Source of the DNA: Bradyrhizobium semiaridum
GTDB taxonomy: Bacteria > Pseudomonadota > Alphaproteobacteria > Rhizobiales > Xanthobacteraceae
Direction of reading: 5' to 3'
DNA length: 64,000 nucleotides
Assembly: GCF_020329505.1 (NCBI RefSeq)
Contig: NZ_JAGKJJ010000003.1
Span: 124,001 to 188,000 of the forward strand
The notes beneath the pieces were generated by a model. It saw only the letters and a program-made list of their open reading frames with translations, was not told where the DNA came from and did not search any database. Within the stretch, counting starts at the first letter, position 1, and each line of letters opens with the position of its first letter. The position numbers and the translations under genes are program-made. Below, one piece after another: positions 51,094 to 59,340 of this stretch.

Positions 51094-52233
51094 ATGAGCT
51101 TCACCGAGGAGCAGATCGCGTTCCGCGACAACATACGGCGGATGGCTGCGAAACACGTGGCCCCGATCGCCGCCGAGATCGACGAGACCGACCGCTTCCC
51201 GCTCGAGATCGTCAAACTGTTCGGTGAAATGGGGCTGATGCAGCTCTGGGTTCCCGAGGAGTATGGCGGCCCCAACGGCAATCTGACCCTGGCGTGCATC
51301 GCGCGTGAAGAAATCTCGAAGATCTCGCCGGCCTGCGCCTCGATCGCCGCGCTGAACACCATGTTCATCATGCCGCTGCTGCATTTCGGCTCCGAGGAGC
51401 AGCGCCGCAAGTTCTTGCCCATCATCGCCAAGGGCGGCGTCGTGACCGCGATCGCGATTTCCGAGCCGCAGGCCGGATCCGACGTCACCGCCATCAACGC
51501 CCGCGCCAAACGCGACGGCGACAGCTACGTCCTCAACGGGCGCAAGCAATGGTGCAGCTACGGCGTCGTCGCCGACTACATCGTCGTGATGGCGCGGACC
51601 AGCGACAGTCCGGGCGCCGACGGCATCAGTGCCTTCATCGTCGAGCCGAAGAGGATGCCGGGGATCACCTTCGGCCGGCACGAGCGCAAGATGGGCTTTC
51701 GCGGCGCGCCCAACACGCCGATCTTTTTCGACAACGTCCGGGTGCCGCTCGAAAACCTCGTCGGCGAGGAAGGCAAGGGTTTTCGCGCATCGATGCGCGC
51801 GCTCGACCTCAACCGCCCGACCATCGGCGCGCAATCCGTCGGACTGGCGCAGGGCGCGCTCGATGCCTGCGTCGCCTATGCCAAGGAACGCAAGCAATTC
51901 AAGAAACCGATCTCCGAATTCCAGGGTGTGCAGTTCATGCTCGCCGACATGGCGATGCAGATCGAGGCGGCGCGCGCCCTCGTCTACGAATGCGCCCGCG
52001 CCGGCGATGCCGGCGACTGGAAGCGCCTCAACGTCCTCGCCAGCATGGCCAAATGCATCGGCAGCGACATGGCGATGAAGGTGACGACCGATGCCGTGCA
52101 GATCTTCGGCGGCTACGGCTACACCATGGATTACCCGGTCGAGCGCATGATGCGCGACGCCAAGCTGACCCAGATCTTCGAAGGCACCAACCAGATCCAG
52201 CGCATGGTGATCGCGCGCGAGCTGCTTCGATAA
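51094..52233 (+). CDS. Acyl-CoA dehydrogenase (short-chain type)
   Basis: A 379-residue FAD enzyme. The ATG at 51094 has a GGAGG site. Motifs: [24 protein letters not shown], the [21 protein letters not shown] signature, and the catalytic Glu in [12 protein letters not shown] at the canonical medium/short-chain position. Length and all motifs are normal. It introduces the alpha-beta double bond in an acyl-CoA and passes electrons to ETF. It is followed after 46 bases by a LivK-type receptor gene, so uptake and first oxidation are encoded together, facing the FadR-type regulator. Confidence 0.95.
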   Translation: MSFTEEQIAFRDNIRRMAAKHVAPIAAEIDETDRFPLEIVKLFGEMGLMQLWVPEEYGGPNGNLTLACIAREEISKISPACASIAALNTMFIMPLLHFGSEEQRRKFLPIIAKGGVVTAIAISEPQAGSDVTAINARAKRDGDSYVLNGRKQWCSYGVVADYIVVMARTSDSPGADGISAFIVEPKRMPGITFGRHERKMGFRGAPNTPIFFDNVRVPLENLVGEEGKGFRASMRALDLNRPTIGAQSVGLAQGALDACVAYAKERKQFKKPISEFQGVQFMLADMAMQIEAARALVYECARAGDAGDWKRLNVLASMAKCIGSDMAMKVTTDAVQIFGGYGYTMDYPVERMMRDAKLTQIFEGTNQIQRMVIARELLR

Positions 52234-52279
52234 GACAATTTTTCAACAACAAACAAGATGATCGACGGGAGAAAACACC

Positions 52280-53494
52280 TTGAACAAGACCCTTTGCCGG
52301 ATGTTGGGAGGCGCCGCGATATCCGCAGCGCTGATCGTCGTGCCAGCCGTCGCCGAGAACGCCTATGGACCGGGCGCCAGCGACACCGAAATCAAGCTCG
52401 GCCAGTCGACGCCGCTGAGCGGTCCCGCATCGGCGTTCGGCGCCGGCGCCGGCCGCGCGGTGGTCGGCTATTTCCAGATGATCAACGAACAGGGCGGCAT
52501 CAACGGCCGCAAGATCAACTTCACGCAGCTCGACAACGCCTACAGCGCGCCGAAGGCCATCGAGCAGTCGCGCAAGCTGGTCGAGGATATCGGCGTGCTC
52601 GCCGAGGTCGGCACCATCGGCACGGTGCCGAACGTCGCGATCCAGAAGTACCTGAACGCCAAGCAGGTGCCGCAACTCTTGATCACGGCGGGCGGCCGCC
52701 GCTTCAACGACCCCAAGACCTTTCCATGGACGGTGCCGTTCTATCCCGACTTCGAAACCGAGGGACGCGTCGTCGCGCACTACATCCGCAACACCAAGCC
52801 GGACGCCAAGATCGGTATCCTATTCCAGAACGACGATTTCGGTCGCGACTATATGAAGGGATTGCGCGCCGGCCTCGGGGCAAAGGCCGCGCAGATCATC
52901 GCCGAAGCGTCCTATGAGCTTGCCGATCCCACCATCGATTCCCAAATCGTGCAGCTCAAGGCTGCCGGCGTCGATACGCTGATCGAGCAGTCCTCGGCAA
53001 AAGCGGCAGCGCAATCGATCCGCAAGGTACGCGAGCTCAACTGGAATCCGCTGCACGTTATCGGCGGGTCGACCGCATCGGTCGAAACGGTGCTGCGGCC
53101 GGCCGGCCTCGAGGCATCGAAAGGCCTCGTGACCACGCTATTCCTCAAACAGCCCGGCGACCCCGCCTGGGCCGACGATGCCGAGGTGAAAGCCTATCAC
53201 GACTTCCTGAAGAAATACGCGCCGTCGGCCAATCCGGACGATTATTCGGTGCTGGTCGCCTACATGAACGTCAACGCGCTCACCGCAGTGCTGAAGAAAT
53301 GCGGCAACCAGCTGACGCGCGAGAATCTGATCCGGCAGGCCACCTCGCTGCATGGCGAACGGATGCCGCTGATGCTGCCGGGCATCTCGATCAGCACGGC
53401 GCCCGGCGACTACACGCCGTTCAAGACCCTGCGCATCGCCACATTCGACGGCGCCAGCTGGACGCTGTCGGGCGATCCGGTGACGGCCGACTAA
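52280..53494 (+). CDS. LivK-type branched-chain ABC substrate-binding protein, copy 1
   Basis: A 404-residue periplasmic receptor (Peripla_BP_6). The start is TTG (GGGAG site 9 bases before). The signal peptide ends near VVPAVA (about residue 25). The mature start ENAYGPGASDTEIKLGQSTP and the GVLAEVGTIGTVPNVAIQKYL block are typical of receptors serving acids rather than leucine. There are no permease or ATPase genes in the window, so it must pair with a transporter elsewhere. It is closely similar to the receptor at 55173-56360 across its length. The stop codon abuts a repeat copy. Confidence 0.93.
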   Translation: MNKTLCRMLGGAAISAALIVVPAVAENAYGPGASDTEIKLGQSTPLSGPASAFGAGAGRAVVGYFQMINEQGGINGRKINFTQLDNAYSAPKAIEQSRKLVEDIGVLAEVGTIGTVPNVAIQKYLNAKQVPQLLITAGGRRFNDPKTFPWTVPFYPDFETEGRVVAHYIRNTKPDAKIGILFQNDDFGRDYMKGLRAGLGAKAAQIIAEASYELADPTIDSQIVQLKAAGVDTLIEQSSAKAAAQSIRKVRELNWNPLHVIGGSTASVETVLRPAGLEASKGLVTTLFLKQPGDPAWADDAEVKAYHDFLKKYAPSANPDDYSVLVAYMNVNALTAVLKKCGNQLTRENLIRQATSLHGERMPLMLPGISISTAPGDYTPFKTLRIATFDGASWTLSGDPVTAD

Positions 53495-53594
53495 AGCATG
53501 ATCCGGAAAAGTGCAAAGCGGTTTTCCGAAAAGATCATGCTCAAACAAAAAGTTAAAGCGCGATGACGATTCAACCCGATCTCATCGCGCTTTA
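53495..53594. repeat. Palindromic intergenic repeat, copy 4
   Basis: Full two-module copy beginning immediately after the TAA of the receptor gene and lying before the convergent kinase-like gene. The following 147 bases to 53741 hold nothing recognisable. Confidence 0.92.
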
Positions 53595-53741
53595 CCGCGG
53601 GTGCCTTCAGCATTTCCCATCCAAGCGGACGTTTTCGAGTTCAACGCTCGATTAGTACAGTGGCTCATACTGTTGTTCGCCGCAAATCCTGATCGGGACC
53701 GCGCGCTGCGGCGTCTCGCGCATCGCTGGCGCGCGCCATGA

Positions 53742-54914
53742 TCAGCTGCGCAGCGCGTCCAGATCGGCCATCGCGATCGAGATGCGCTCCATCATCGCCA
53801 GCGTCGTCGCCTCCGACTGCATGGCCGGCAGCAGCGGCGAGTGGCACAGCGTGATCGTCCACATCAGGAGTGCGTGGACCATCTGCTGCCGGTAGTGCAG
53901 AAAGCTGCGGTCCAAATCCGGCTTCGTTCCCGTCAATTCACCGAACCGGTCGAGATAGCGGCGGAGCAGGTCCTCCTCCCAATTGCGGCGGTCATCCGGC
54001 GTCAGCGCCGCCGTCACGGCATAGGAGAAGTCCCGCGACCAGTGGCCGCGGGCAAGGCACTGCCAATCGCACAGCCCCATCTTCCCCGCGCCGGTCCGAT
54101 ACCAATTGCCGATATGCACGTCGGAATGGATCAGCCCCTGCGGCTCGCTGTCGTGGACGGCGAGCGCCCGCATGGCAGCCGGCCAGACCGCCTCGCGCCG
54201 GGCCAGCACGCTGTTGGGGATGACATGGGCGGCGGCGTCGAAGGCCTTCCTGGTGTAGTGTTCGAGGCTCATCTTCTCCGCGCCGATGGTGAACCAGCGC
54301 GGATAGCTGGCGACCCAGCGATAGCGCGCGGCGAGTTCGTCGTCGCCGTAGAAGCGGGCGTGCAGCGCGGCCAGAACATCGACCATATCCTCAGCCGTCG
54401 CACGATCGACATAGGTCTTGTAGTTGCAAAACGTCGCCGACTTGGTCGCGACCATATCTTCGAGCAGGAGAATCGAGGCGTAGGTCTGGCGATCGGATGC
54501 CGCGTGATAACCGATCGGCGCCTCGATCTCGAGCTGCGGCCGCAACTGCATGTAGAAGCGGCCCTCGACCCGCGCGGTGCCGTTGAAGCCCCCGATCATG
54601 CGGGTGACGACGCTGGGCAGTGATTTCGTGAACATCGATGTCGGCAGCCCGGCGCGCTGCCCGGCCTCGTTGTAGCTGACGATCAACTGGTGACGTTCAT
54701 GGGTGCCCGCGCTTGCCGGTTTCACCACGACGTCGGTGACGACGGCGCCGGGGTTGTTCTGGCAGAGCACGGCAGTCAGCCATTCCGGCGTGATGGCGCC
54801 GGGCGAGCACGGCACATCTTCCGCGCGGCGGGCCTTCGGCCGCACCAGACGCTCGAAGGCGACGCGTCCGCCGATCCTGAGCGCAGCCAGCGCCGTTGCA
54901 CCCGAGGCGGCCAT
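53742..54914 (-). CDS. Aminoglycoside-phosphotransferase/ecdysteroid-kinase-like protein
   Basis: A 390-residue kinase-fold protein from the ATG at 54912-54914 (MAASGATALAALRIGG; GGGAGGG site). The catalytic loop GLIHSDVHIGNWY (HxD...N) and the metal-binding motif GLCDWQ are intact, while the N-lobe (HERHQLIVSYNEAGQ region) is divergent. The DWQ motif is typical of the ecdysteroid-kinase/CHK-like branch, not antibiotic kinases. Related kinase domains occur next to or fused with acyl-CoA dehydrogenases (ACAD10/11, LvaA of levulinate catabolism), where they phosphorylate 4-hydroxyacyl-CoAs before elimination. It faces the second LivK receptor and is surrounded by acyl-CoA genes, so a similar role is plausible. 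Confidence 0.87.
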   Translation of the reverse strand: MAASGATALAALRIGGRVAFERLVRPKARRAEDVPCSPGAITPEWLTAVLCQNNPGAVVTDVVVKPASAGTHERHQLIVSYNEAGQRAGLPTSMFTKSLPSVVTRMIGGFNGTARVEGRFYMQLRPQLEIEAPIGYHAASDRQTYASILLLEDMVATKSATFCNYKTYVDRATAEDMVDVLAALHARFYGDDELAARYRWVASYPRWFTIGAEKMSLEHYTRKAFDAAAHVIPNSVLARREAVWPAAMRALAVHDSEPQGLIHSDVHIGNWYRTGAGKMGLCDWQCLARGHWSRDFSYAVTAALTPDDRRNWEEDLLRRYLDRFGELTGTKPDLDRSFLHYRQQMVHALLMWTITLCHSPLLPAMQSEATTLAMMERISIAMADLDALRS

Positions 54915-54957
54915 GATTCCCTCCCTTGCCGCCGGCGACCGGGGCATCGCATAATTA

Positions 54958-55130
54958 GTACGCTTATGTACCATCTGTAGCACAATCCGGGCCGCGTTCA
55001 AGGCATGGCTAGCCGCACGGCGCGATCGCCCAAAAGTTCGGATGCATTGCAATCCCCGTCGCAAGCTGAAATCCGGCCGTGACGCGCCGCCGGATATTTT
55101 CGTTTGATAGTATATGGTATATATATGTAC
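54958..55130. promoter_or_regulatory. Paired GTAY-N6-GTAC motifs in divergent spacer
   Basis: The 258-base spacer between the kinase-like gene (start 54914) and the LivK receptor (start 55173) holds GTAC-N6-GTAC at 54958-54971 and GTAT-N6-GTAC at 55117-55130, one close to each gene. They could be binding sites of one shared regulator. The region around 55100-55135 is strongly AT-rich and is a likely promoter for the receptor gene. Inference from two short matches. Confidence 0.35.
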
Positions 55131-55172
55131 TTATTAGCCAGAAACATGGTTAGAGTGACAAGGGAGAGAAAC

Positions 55173-56360
55173 ATGAGGTTTCCGATACTGGTCGGCATTT
55201 CCGCCGTTATTCTCGGCAGCGCGGCCGGCGCCGCCGACAAGCAATACGGTCCCGGCGTCTCCGACACCGAGATCAAGATCGGCCAGACCGTGCCGTACAG
55301 CGGCCCCGCATCGGCCTTCGCGAGCTATGGCCGCGTCATGACCGGCTACTTCCAGATGCTGAACGAGCGCGGCGGCATCAACGGCAGGAAGGTCAACCTG
55401 ATCTCGCTGGACAATGCGTACAGCCCGCCGAAGGCCATCGAGCAGACCCGCAAGCTCGTCGACGACGACGGCGTGCTTGCCGAGGTCGGCACGGTCGGCA
55501 CCGTCCCCAACGTGGCCGTCCAGAAATACCTGAACCAGAACAAGGTGCCGCAGGTCTTCATCTCGGCCGGCGGCCGCCGCTTCAACGACCCGCAGAATTT
55601 CCCCTGGACGGTGCCGTTCTATCCGCCGTTCGAGATGGAGGGCGCGACCTTCGGCAAGTTCATCGCCAGGAAATTGCCGAATGCGAAGGTCGCGGTGCTC
55701 TATCAGAATGACGACTACGGCAAGGACTACCTGACAGGCTTCAAGTCGGGTCTGGGCGCCGACGGCACGGCAAAGATCGTGGCCGAGGCGCCGTACGAAC
55801 TGAGTTATCCGACCATCGACTCCGAGGTCCTGAAGCTCAAAGCGTCCGGCGCCGACACGATCGTCTACTTTGCGACGCCGAAGTTCGCCGCGCAGGCGAT
55901 CAAGAAGTCGAACGAACTGAACTGGAAGCCGGCGCAGTTCCTGGCCAGTCCCGTCAACTCGATCCAGGGCGTCCTGATGCCGGCCGGGCTTGAGACTGTT
56001 CAAGGCGCCTACACGACCCAGTTCGCCAAGCAGGCCGGCGATCCGGCCTGGGCCGACGACGAGGAGGTGAAGGACTACATCGCCTTCATGAAGAAGTGGG
56101 CGCCGAACGACAGCCCGAACGATTTCATCGCGCTGTCCGGCTACATCAATGCCCAGGCGATCGCGAAGGGCCTGCAGCGATGCGGCGACAATCTGACGCG
56201 CGAGAACTTGCTGGCGCAGGCGACGAGCTTCAGCAAGGAGCGGGTCGGCATGCTGCTGCCGGGAATCGAGCTCTCCAATTCCAGAGAGAATTACGCCCCC
56301 TACCGCACGCTGCGGATGGCGATCTTCGAGAAAACGTCCTGGAAGCTGCTCGAGGAATAG
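55173..56360 (+). CDS. LivK-type branched-chain ABC substrate-binding protein, copy 2
   Basis: A 395-residue periplasmic receptor. The ATG at 55173 follows AAGGGAG. The signal peptide is MRFPILVGISAVILGSAAGA. The mature part (DKQYGPGVSDTEIKIGQTVP, then GGRRFNDPQNFPWTVPFYPP) mirrors copy 1 almost block for block. The two presumably bind related acids and arose by duplication. No membrane transporter genes adjoin it. It is divergent from the kinase-like gene and convergent with the CoA-transferase at 56703. Confidence 0.93.
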   Translation: MRFPILVGISAVILGSAAGAADKQYGPGVSDTEIKIGQTVPYSGPASAFASYGRVMTGYFQMLNERGGINGRKVNLISLDNAYSPPKAIEQTRKLVDDDGVLAEVGTVGTVPNVAVQKYLNQNKVPQVFISAGGRRFNDPQNFPWTVPFYPPFEMEGATFGKFIARKLPNAKVAVLYQNDDYGKDYLTGFKSGLGADGTAKIVAEAPYELSYPTIDSEVLKLKASGADTIVYFATPKFAAQAIKKSNELNWKPAQFLASPVNSIQGVLMPAGLETVQGAYTTQFAKQAGDPAWADDEEVKDYIAFMKKWAPNDSPNDFIALSGYINAQAIAKGLQRCGDNLTRENLLAQATSFSKERVGMLLPGIELSNSRENYAPYRTLRMAIFEKTSWKLLEE

Positions 56361-56522
56361 CGCTCCCTCCGGCAGGTCTGTACCCCGCGCGAGAAGGGCC
56401 GTCGCTGCCGACCAACATCGTCGGTTGCGACCTGGAGAAGATCAAAATCAGTCCGAGGGTGAAGGTTGTGGAAGCCAACCGACGGCGCACCACTGCCGTT
56501 CTTCACGGTGGCCTAAAAAGTA

Positions 56523-56667
56523 CCTTCTCCCCTTGCGGGAGCAGGTGGCGCACAGCGCTGGATGAGGGGTGTGTCTCCGCAGTAGGATTATTCTTTTGTG
56601 GGGCCAAACCCCTCACCCAAGCGAGTCCGTGGCTATGCAGCTCTCTCCCACAAGGGGAGAGGGCACA
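56523..56667. repeat. Second type of palindromic intergenic repeat
   Basis: The element reads CTTCTCCCCTTGCGGGAGCA ... GATGAGGGG ... CCCCTCACCC ... CTCTCCCACAAGGGGAGAGG. Its ends and inner blocks are inverted copies of each other, so it can fold into a long stem. This is a widespread type of rhizobial intergenic repeat, unrelated to the four AGCATGATCC copies. It separates the convergent receptor and CoA-transferase genes. The rest of the 56361-56702 gap is unremarkable. Confidence 0.8.
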
Positions 56668-56702
56668 ACGTCAACCGCTCACGGAAACACACGCGCTGCG
56701 GC

Positions 56703-57893
56703 TCAGCTGATGACGGCATCGCGGCGCAGGTCCGCGATGGCCGCGTTGGTCAAACCCATCTCTTTCAGAACGTCATCCGTATGCTGGCCGAGCATCGGCG
56801 GGGGCAACCCCGGGTCCCGCTCCTCGCCGACGAACGTCACGGGGTGGCCGACGCAGTTCAGGCGGCCCGCGGCCGGATGGTCATATTGCATGATCAGCGT
56901 GTCCGCCCTGGTATGCGGATGGTCCAGCAGTTGCGCGAGCGTATTGATCAGCGAGCAGGGAATGCCGGCTGCGTTCAGCGCCTCGTTCCAATCCGCAACC
57001 GTCCGCGTCGCGATCGTCGCCTGCACGTGATGCAGCGTTTCGGCGCGGTGTTTGACCCGGTCGGCATTGGTCCGGAATTTTGGGTCGTCCACGATCGCGC
57101 CGAGTCCCGCGATCACGCAGAACTTGCGCCAAAGATTGTCGTTGGCCACGCCGATCATGATCGGTCCGTCGGAAGCTTCGAATGCCTGATAGGGACAGAG
57201 CGACTCGTGGCTGGAGCCGCATTTGGCCGGCTGTGTTCCGCGCTGCCAATAGGTTTGCAGGTTGTAGCCGAGCAGCCCAAGCGCCGTATCGAACAGCGAC
57301 ACCTGGATCGCCCCGCCCTTGCCCGACTTCTGCCGTGCAAGCAGGCTGGCGAGGATGCCGCTGAAGGCATGCACGCCCGTCATCTGGTCGATCGGCGAGA
57401 TCGGGCTGCGGATATAGCCGCCGCCCTCGTCGCCGGTCATCGACATGATGCCGCCGAAGGCCTGCAGGATCACGTCATAGCCCGGCGAGTTCTTCAGCGG
57501 ACCGGTCCGGCCGAAACCGGAGATGCTGCAATGGACCAGCCGATGATTGAGTGCGCAAAGCGTTGCGGCATCGATACCCAGCCGCTCGGCGACACCGGTA
57601 CCAAAGCTCTCGATGGCGACGTCGGCGGATCTTGCGAGCGTGTGCACGAGCCTGCGTCCCTTGTCCGACTTCATGTTGATCGCAATGCTGCGCTTGTTGC
57701 GATTGGCGCTCAGAAAGACGGTGCCGAGGCCGGGCGCGGGAAACGGCGGCCATCCCCGCGTCTCGTCTCCCTGCCCCACCGCTTCGACCTTGATGACCTC
57801 GGCACCGAGGTCGCCGAGATATTGCGCGCAGAGCGGACCGGCCAGGACCTTCGAAAGATCGAGAACCCTGATGCCATCGAGCGGTCTTGACAC
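56703..57893 (-). CDS. Class III (CaiB/BaiF) CoA-transferase, second
   Basis: A 396-residue CoA-transferase with a GTG start (GGGAGAG site). LDGIRVLDLSKVLAGPLCAQ, LGAEVIKVEAVGQGDETRGW, FLSANRNKRSIAINMKS and the catalytic Asp in VSLFDTALGLLG define the family. FLSANRNKRS resembles the subgroup acting on succinate-type donors with branched or alicyclic acids. It follows the FadJ-like gene by 24 bases, so the two are cotranscribed. It is similar in kind to the enzyme at 45821-47017 but clearly not a recent copy. Role: activation of the carboxylate, or CoA recycling. Confidence 0.94.
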   Translation of the reverse strand: MSRPLDGIRVLDLSKVLAGPLCAQYLGDLGAEVIKVEAVGQGDETRGWPPFPAPGLGTVFLSANRNKRSIAINMKSDKGRRLVHTLARSADVAIESFGTGVAERLGIDAATLCALNHRLVHCSISGFGRTGPLKNSPGYDVILQAFGGIMSMTGDEGGGYIRSPISPIDQMTGVHAFSGILASLLARQKSGKGGAIQVSLFDTALGLLGYNLQTYWQRGTQPAKCGSSHESLCPYQAFEASDGPIMIGVANDNLWRKFCVIAGLGAIVDDPKFRTNADRVKHRAETLHHVQATIATRTVADWNEALNAAGIPCSLINTLAQLLDHPHTRADTLIMQYDHPAAGRLNCVGHPVTFVGEERDPGLPPPMLGQHTDDVLKEMGLTNAAIADLRRDAVIS

Positions 57894-57917
57894 GACAGTC
57901 TCTCCCTTGCTGCACGA

Positions 57918-59216
57918 TCAGGTGAGCGCGACGGCAAACAGGCCGCCGAGATAGGCCGGAAATCCCAGCTGCGTGACCAGGACGTAGTCGGCGGCGCGCC
58001 GCTCCGACTCGTCGAGCTCGTAGCGCCAGCGCGCTGCGGCGGCATCCGCGGCCGCGAGACGCGCACGCAGCAGTTCCTTGCCCCAGCTCTCCGGCTCATC
58101 GTCATGCCAATAGACGCCGCCTGCGATCCAGCCGTCAAAACTCGCCTTGCGCTGCCCGTCGCAGCCAAAGCCCGCCCGGGCAAAGGCCTCGGAGAGCTCC
58201 TCACCGTGCTCGGCCTGGGCAGCCAGCACGGCTGAAACCGCGCCTGCGGCCTGCACGACCTTGGGATCGAGACCCTTCTTCTTCAGGCGCTCGTAGTCGA
58301 GCCTGCCGAGGAACAGCGTCCTGATCATATTGCGCGGCTCCCGGCGCTGGATCAGCTTTGCGAAGATCCGCATCTCGGTCCGGATCGCGGTGTCGAAGTC
58401 CTGCGGCAGGCCCTGCTCGACGCAATCGAGGATCGCCAGCGGCGCCGGATAATGCCCGAGCGTGTCGGCGAGCATCTTGCTTCGACGGGCGCCGAACTCT
58501 GCCGCGATCTGCCGGGCGGTCGCCGCCCGCCAATCCGGCCGATCCCAGGGCTGGGCGGCCGCGGGACGCGACAGAATCCAACGTTCTGCCGCGGCCACCT
58601 CCTCGCCCGGCGCCACCAGCTCATGCGCGAGACCCGCGGCGATCGCCGCCTTGCCATTGAGCCGTGCGCCGTCGAGCAGCACCGGAAGCGCGGCCTCAAT
58701 GCCGATCAGGCGCGGTAGCCGCTGCGTTCCGCCGCCACCCGGCAACAATCCGACCAGCGACTCCGGCAAGCCGAATGTCGCCTGCGGCTGGTCGGCGAGC
58801 ACCCTGTGATGGGCCGCGAGCGCGAATTCACAGCCGCCGCCCAGCGCGAGGCCGGCGACCGCCGCGGCAATCGGCTTGCCGGCGGTCTCGAGCCTGCGCA
58901 AACCGTGGCTCAGCCGAAAGAAGTGGTCGAAGGCAAGACGATCGCGGTCTTCCGGCGCCGCCGCCATGATCATGTCATAGGCCGTCTCCAGCTCGGCCAG
59001 ATCAGCGCCGGCGCAAAACGCCGAGGATTTGCCGGAGCTGATGACGACACCGGCCACGTCGCTTTGCCTGAGCCAGTCCGCAAACATACCGAGCTCTTCG
59101 ATCGCGGCGTTCGAGAACACGTTCATCGAACGATCCGGCATATCGAAGACCAGGTGCAGGACGCCGTTTCCCGCCAGCTCCATGCGAAACTGCTTCAGTT
59201 CCGGTCCGCTCGGCAT
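57918..59216 (-). CDS. FadJ-like enoyl-CoA hydratase lacking the NAD-binding dehydrogenase domain
   Basis: A 432-residue protein. Residues 1-190 are a complete crotonase domain with both catalytic Glu (LALGGGCEFALAAHH and FGLPESLVGLLPGGGGTQR). Residues 190-310 match the FadJ linker (HYPAPLAILDCVEQGL, RNMIRTLFLGRLDYERL). At the point where FadJ has its GxGxxG NAD domain, the chain jumps to about 90 residues resembling the very end of FadJ (ADYVLVTQLGFPAYLGG). FadJ itself is usually 700 residues or more. The hydratase should work; L-3-hydroxyacyl-CoA dehydrogenase activity should not. The frame is continuous, so this is a domain-deleted gene, not a broken one. Start at 59216 overlaps no gene. 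Confidence 0.85.
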   Translation of the reverse strand: MPSGPELKQFRMELAGNGVLHLVFDMPDRSMNVFSNAAIEELGMFADWLRQSDVAGVVISSGKSSAFCAGADLAELETAYDMIMAAAPEDRDRLAFDHFFRLSHGLRRLETAGKPIAAAVAGLALGGGCEFALAAHHRVLADQPQATFGLPESLVGLLPGGGGTQRLPRLIGIEAALPVLLDGARLNGKAAIAAGLAHELVAPGEEVAAAERWILSRPAAAQPWDRPDWRAATARQIAAEFGARRSKMLADTLGHYPAPLAILDCVEQGLPQDFDTAIRTEMRIFAKLIQRREPRNMIRTLFLGRLDYERLKKKGLDPKVVQAAGAVSAVLAAQAEHGEELSEAFARAGFGCDGQRKASFDGWIAGGVYWHDDEPESWGKELLRARLAAADAAAARWRYELDESERRAADYVLVTQLGFPAYLGGLFAVALT

Positions 59217-59340
59217 TCTTGCCTCCTCGATTAAGGTTCATTGGTGTACGATCTCGCTTGCGCTGATCCCGGTTCGAGTTGTATACCCAATCAGAATACT
59301 GTACACTAGCAAACTAAATCAGGCGGGACGCGTTTTGACA

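Noticed and set aside
50084..51897. Extended minus-strand frames running upstream of the crotonase-like and FCD regulator genes
   Set aside because: The extensions overlap well-supported genes; internal starts with GGAGG sites and family-typical N-termini are preferred.
53742..54914. Aminoglycoside resistance gene
   Set aside because: The phosphotransferase has the DWQ motif of the ecdysteroid-kinase-like branch and sits among acyl-CoA genes, so antibiotic modification is unlikely.
36701..56667. Clustered palindromes that might suggest a CRISPR array
   Set aside because: The repeats are kilobases apart, of two types, with no regular short spacers and no cas genes.
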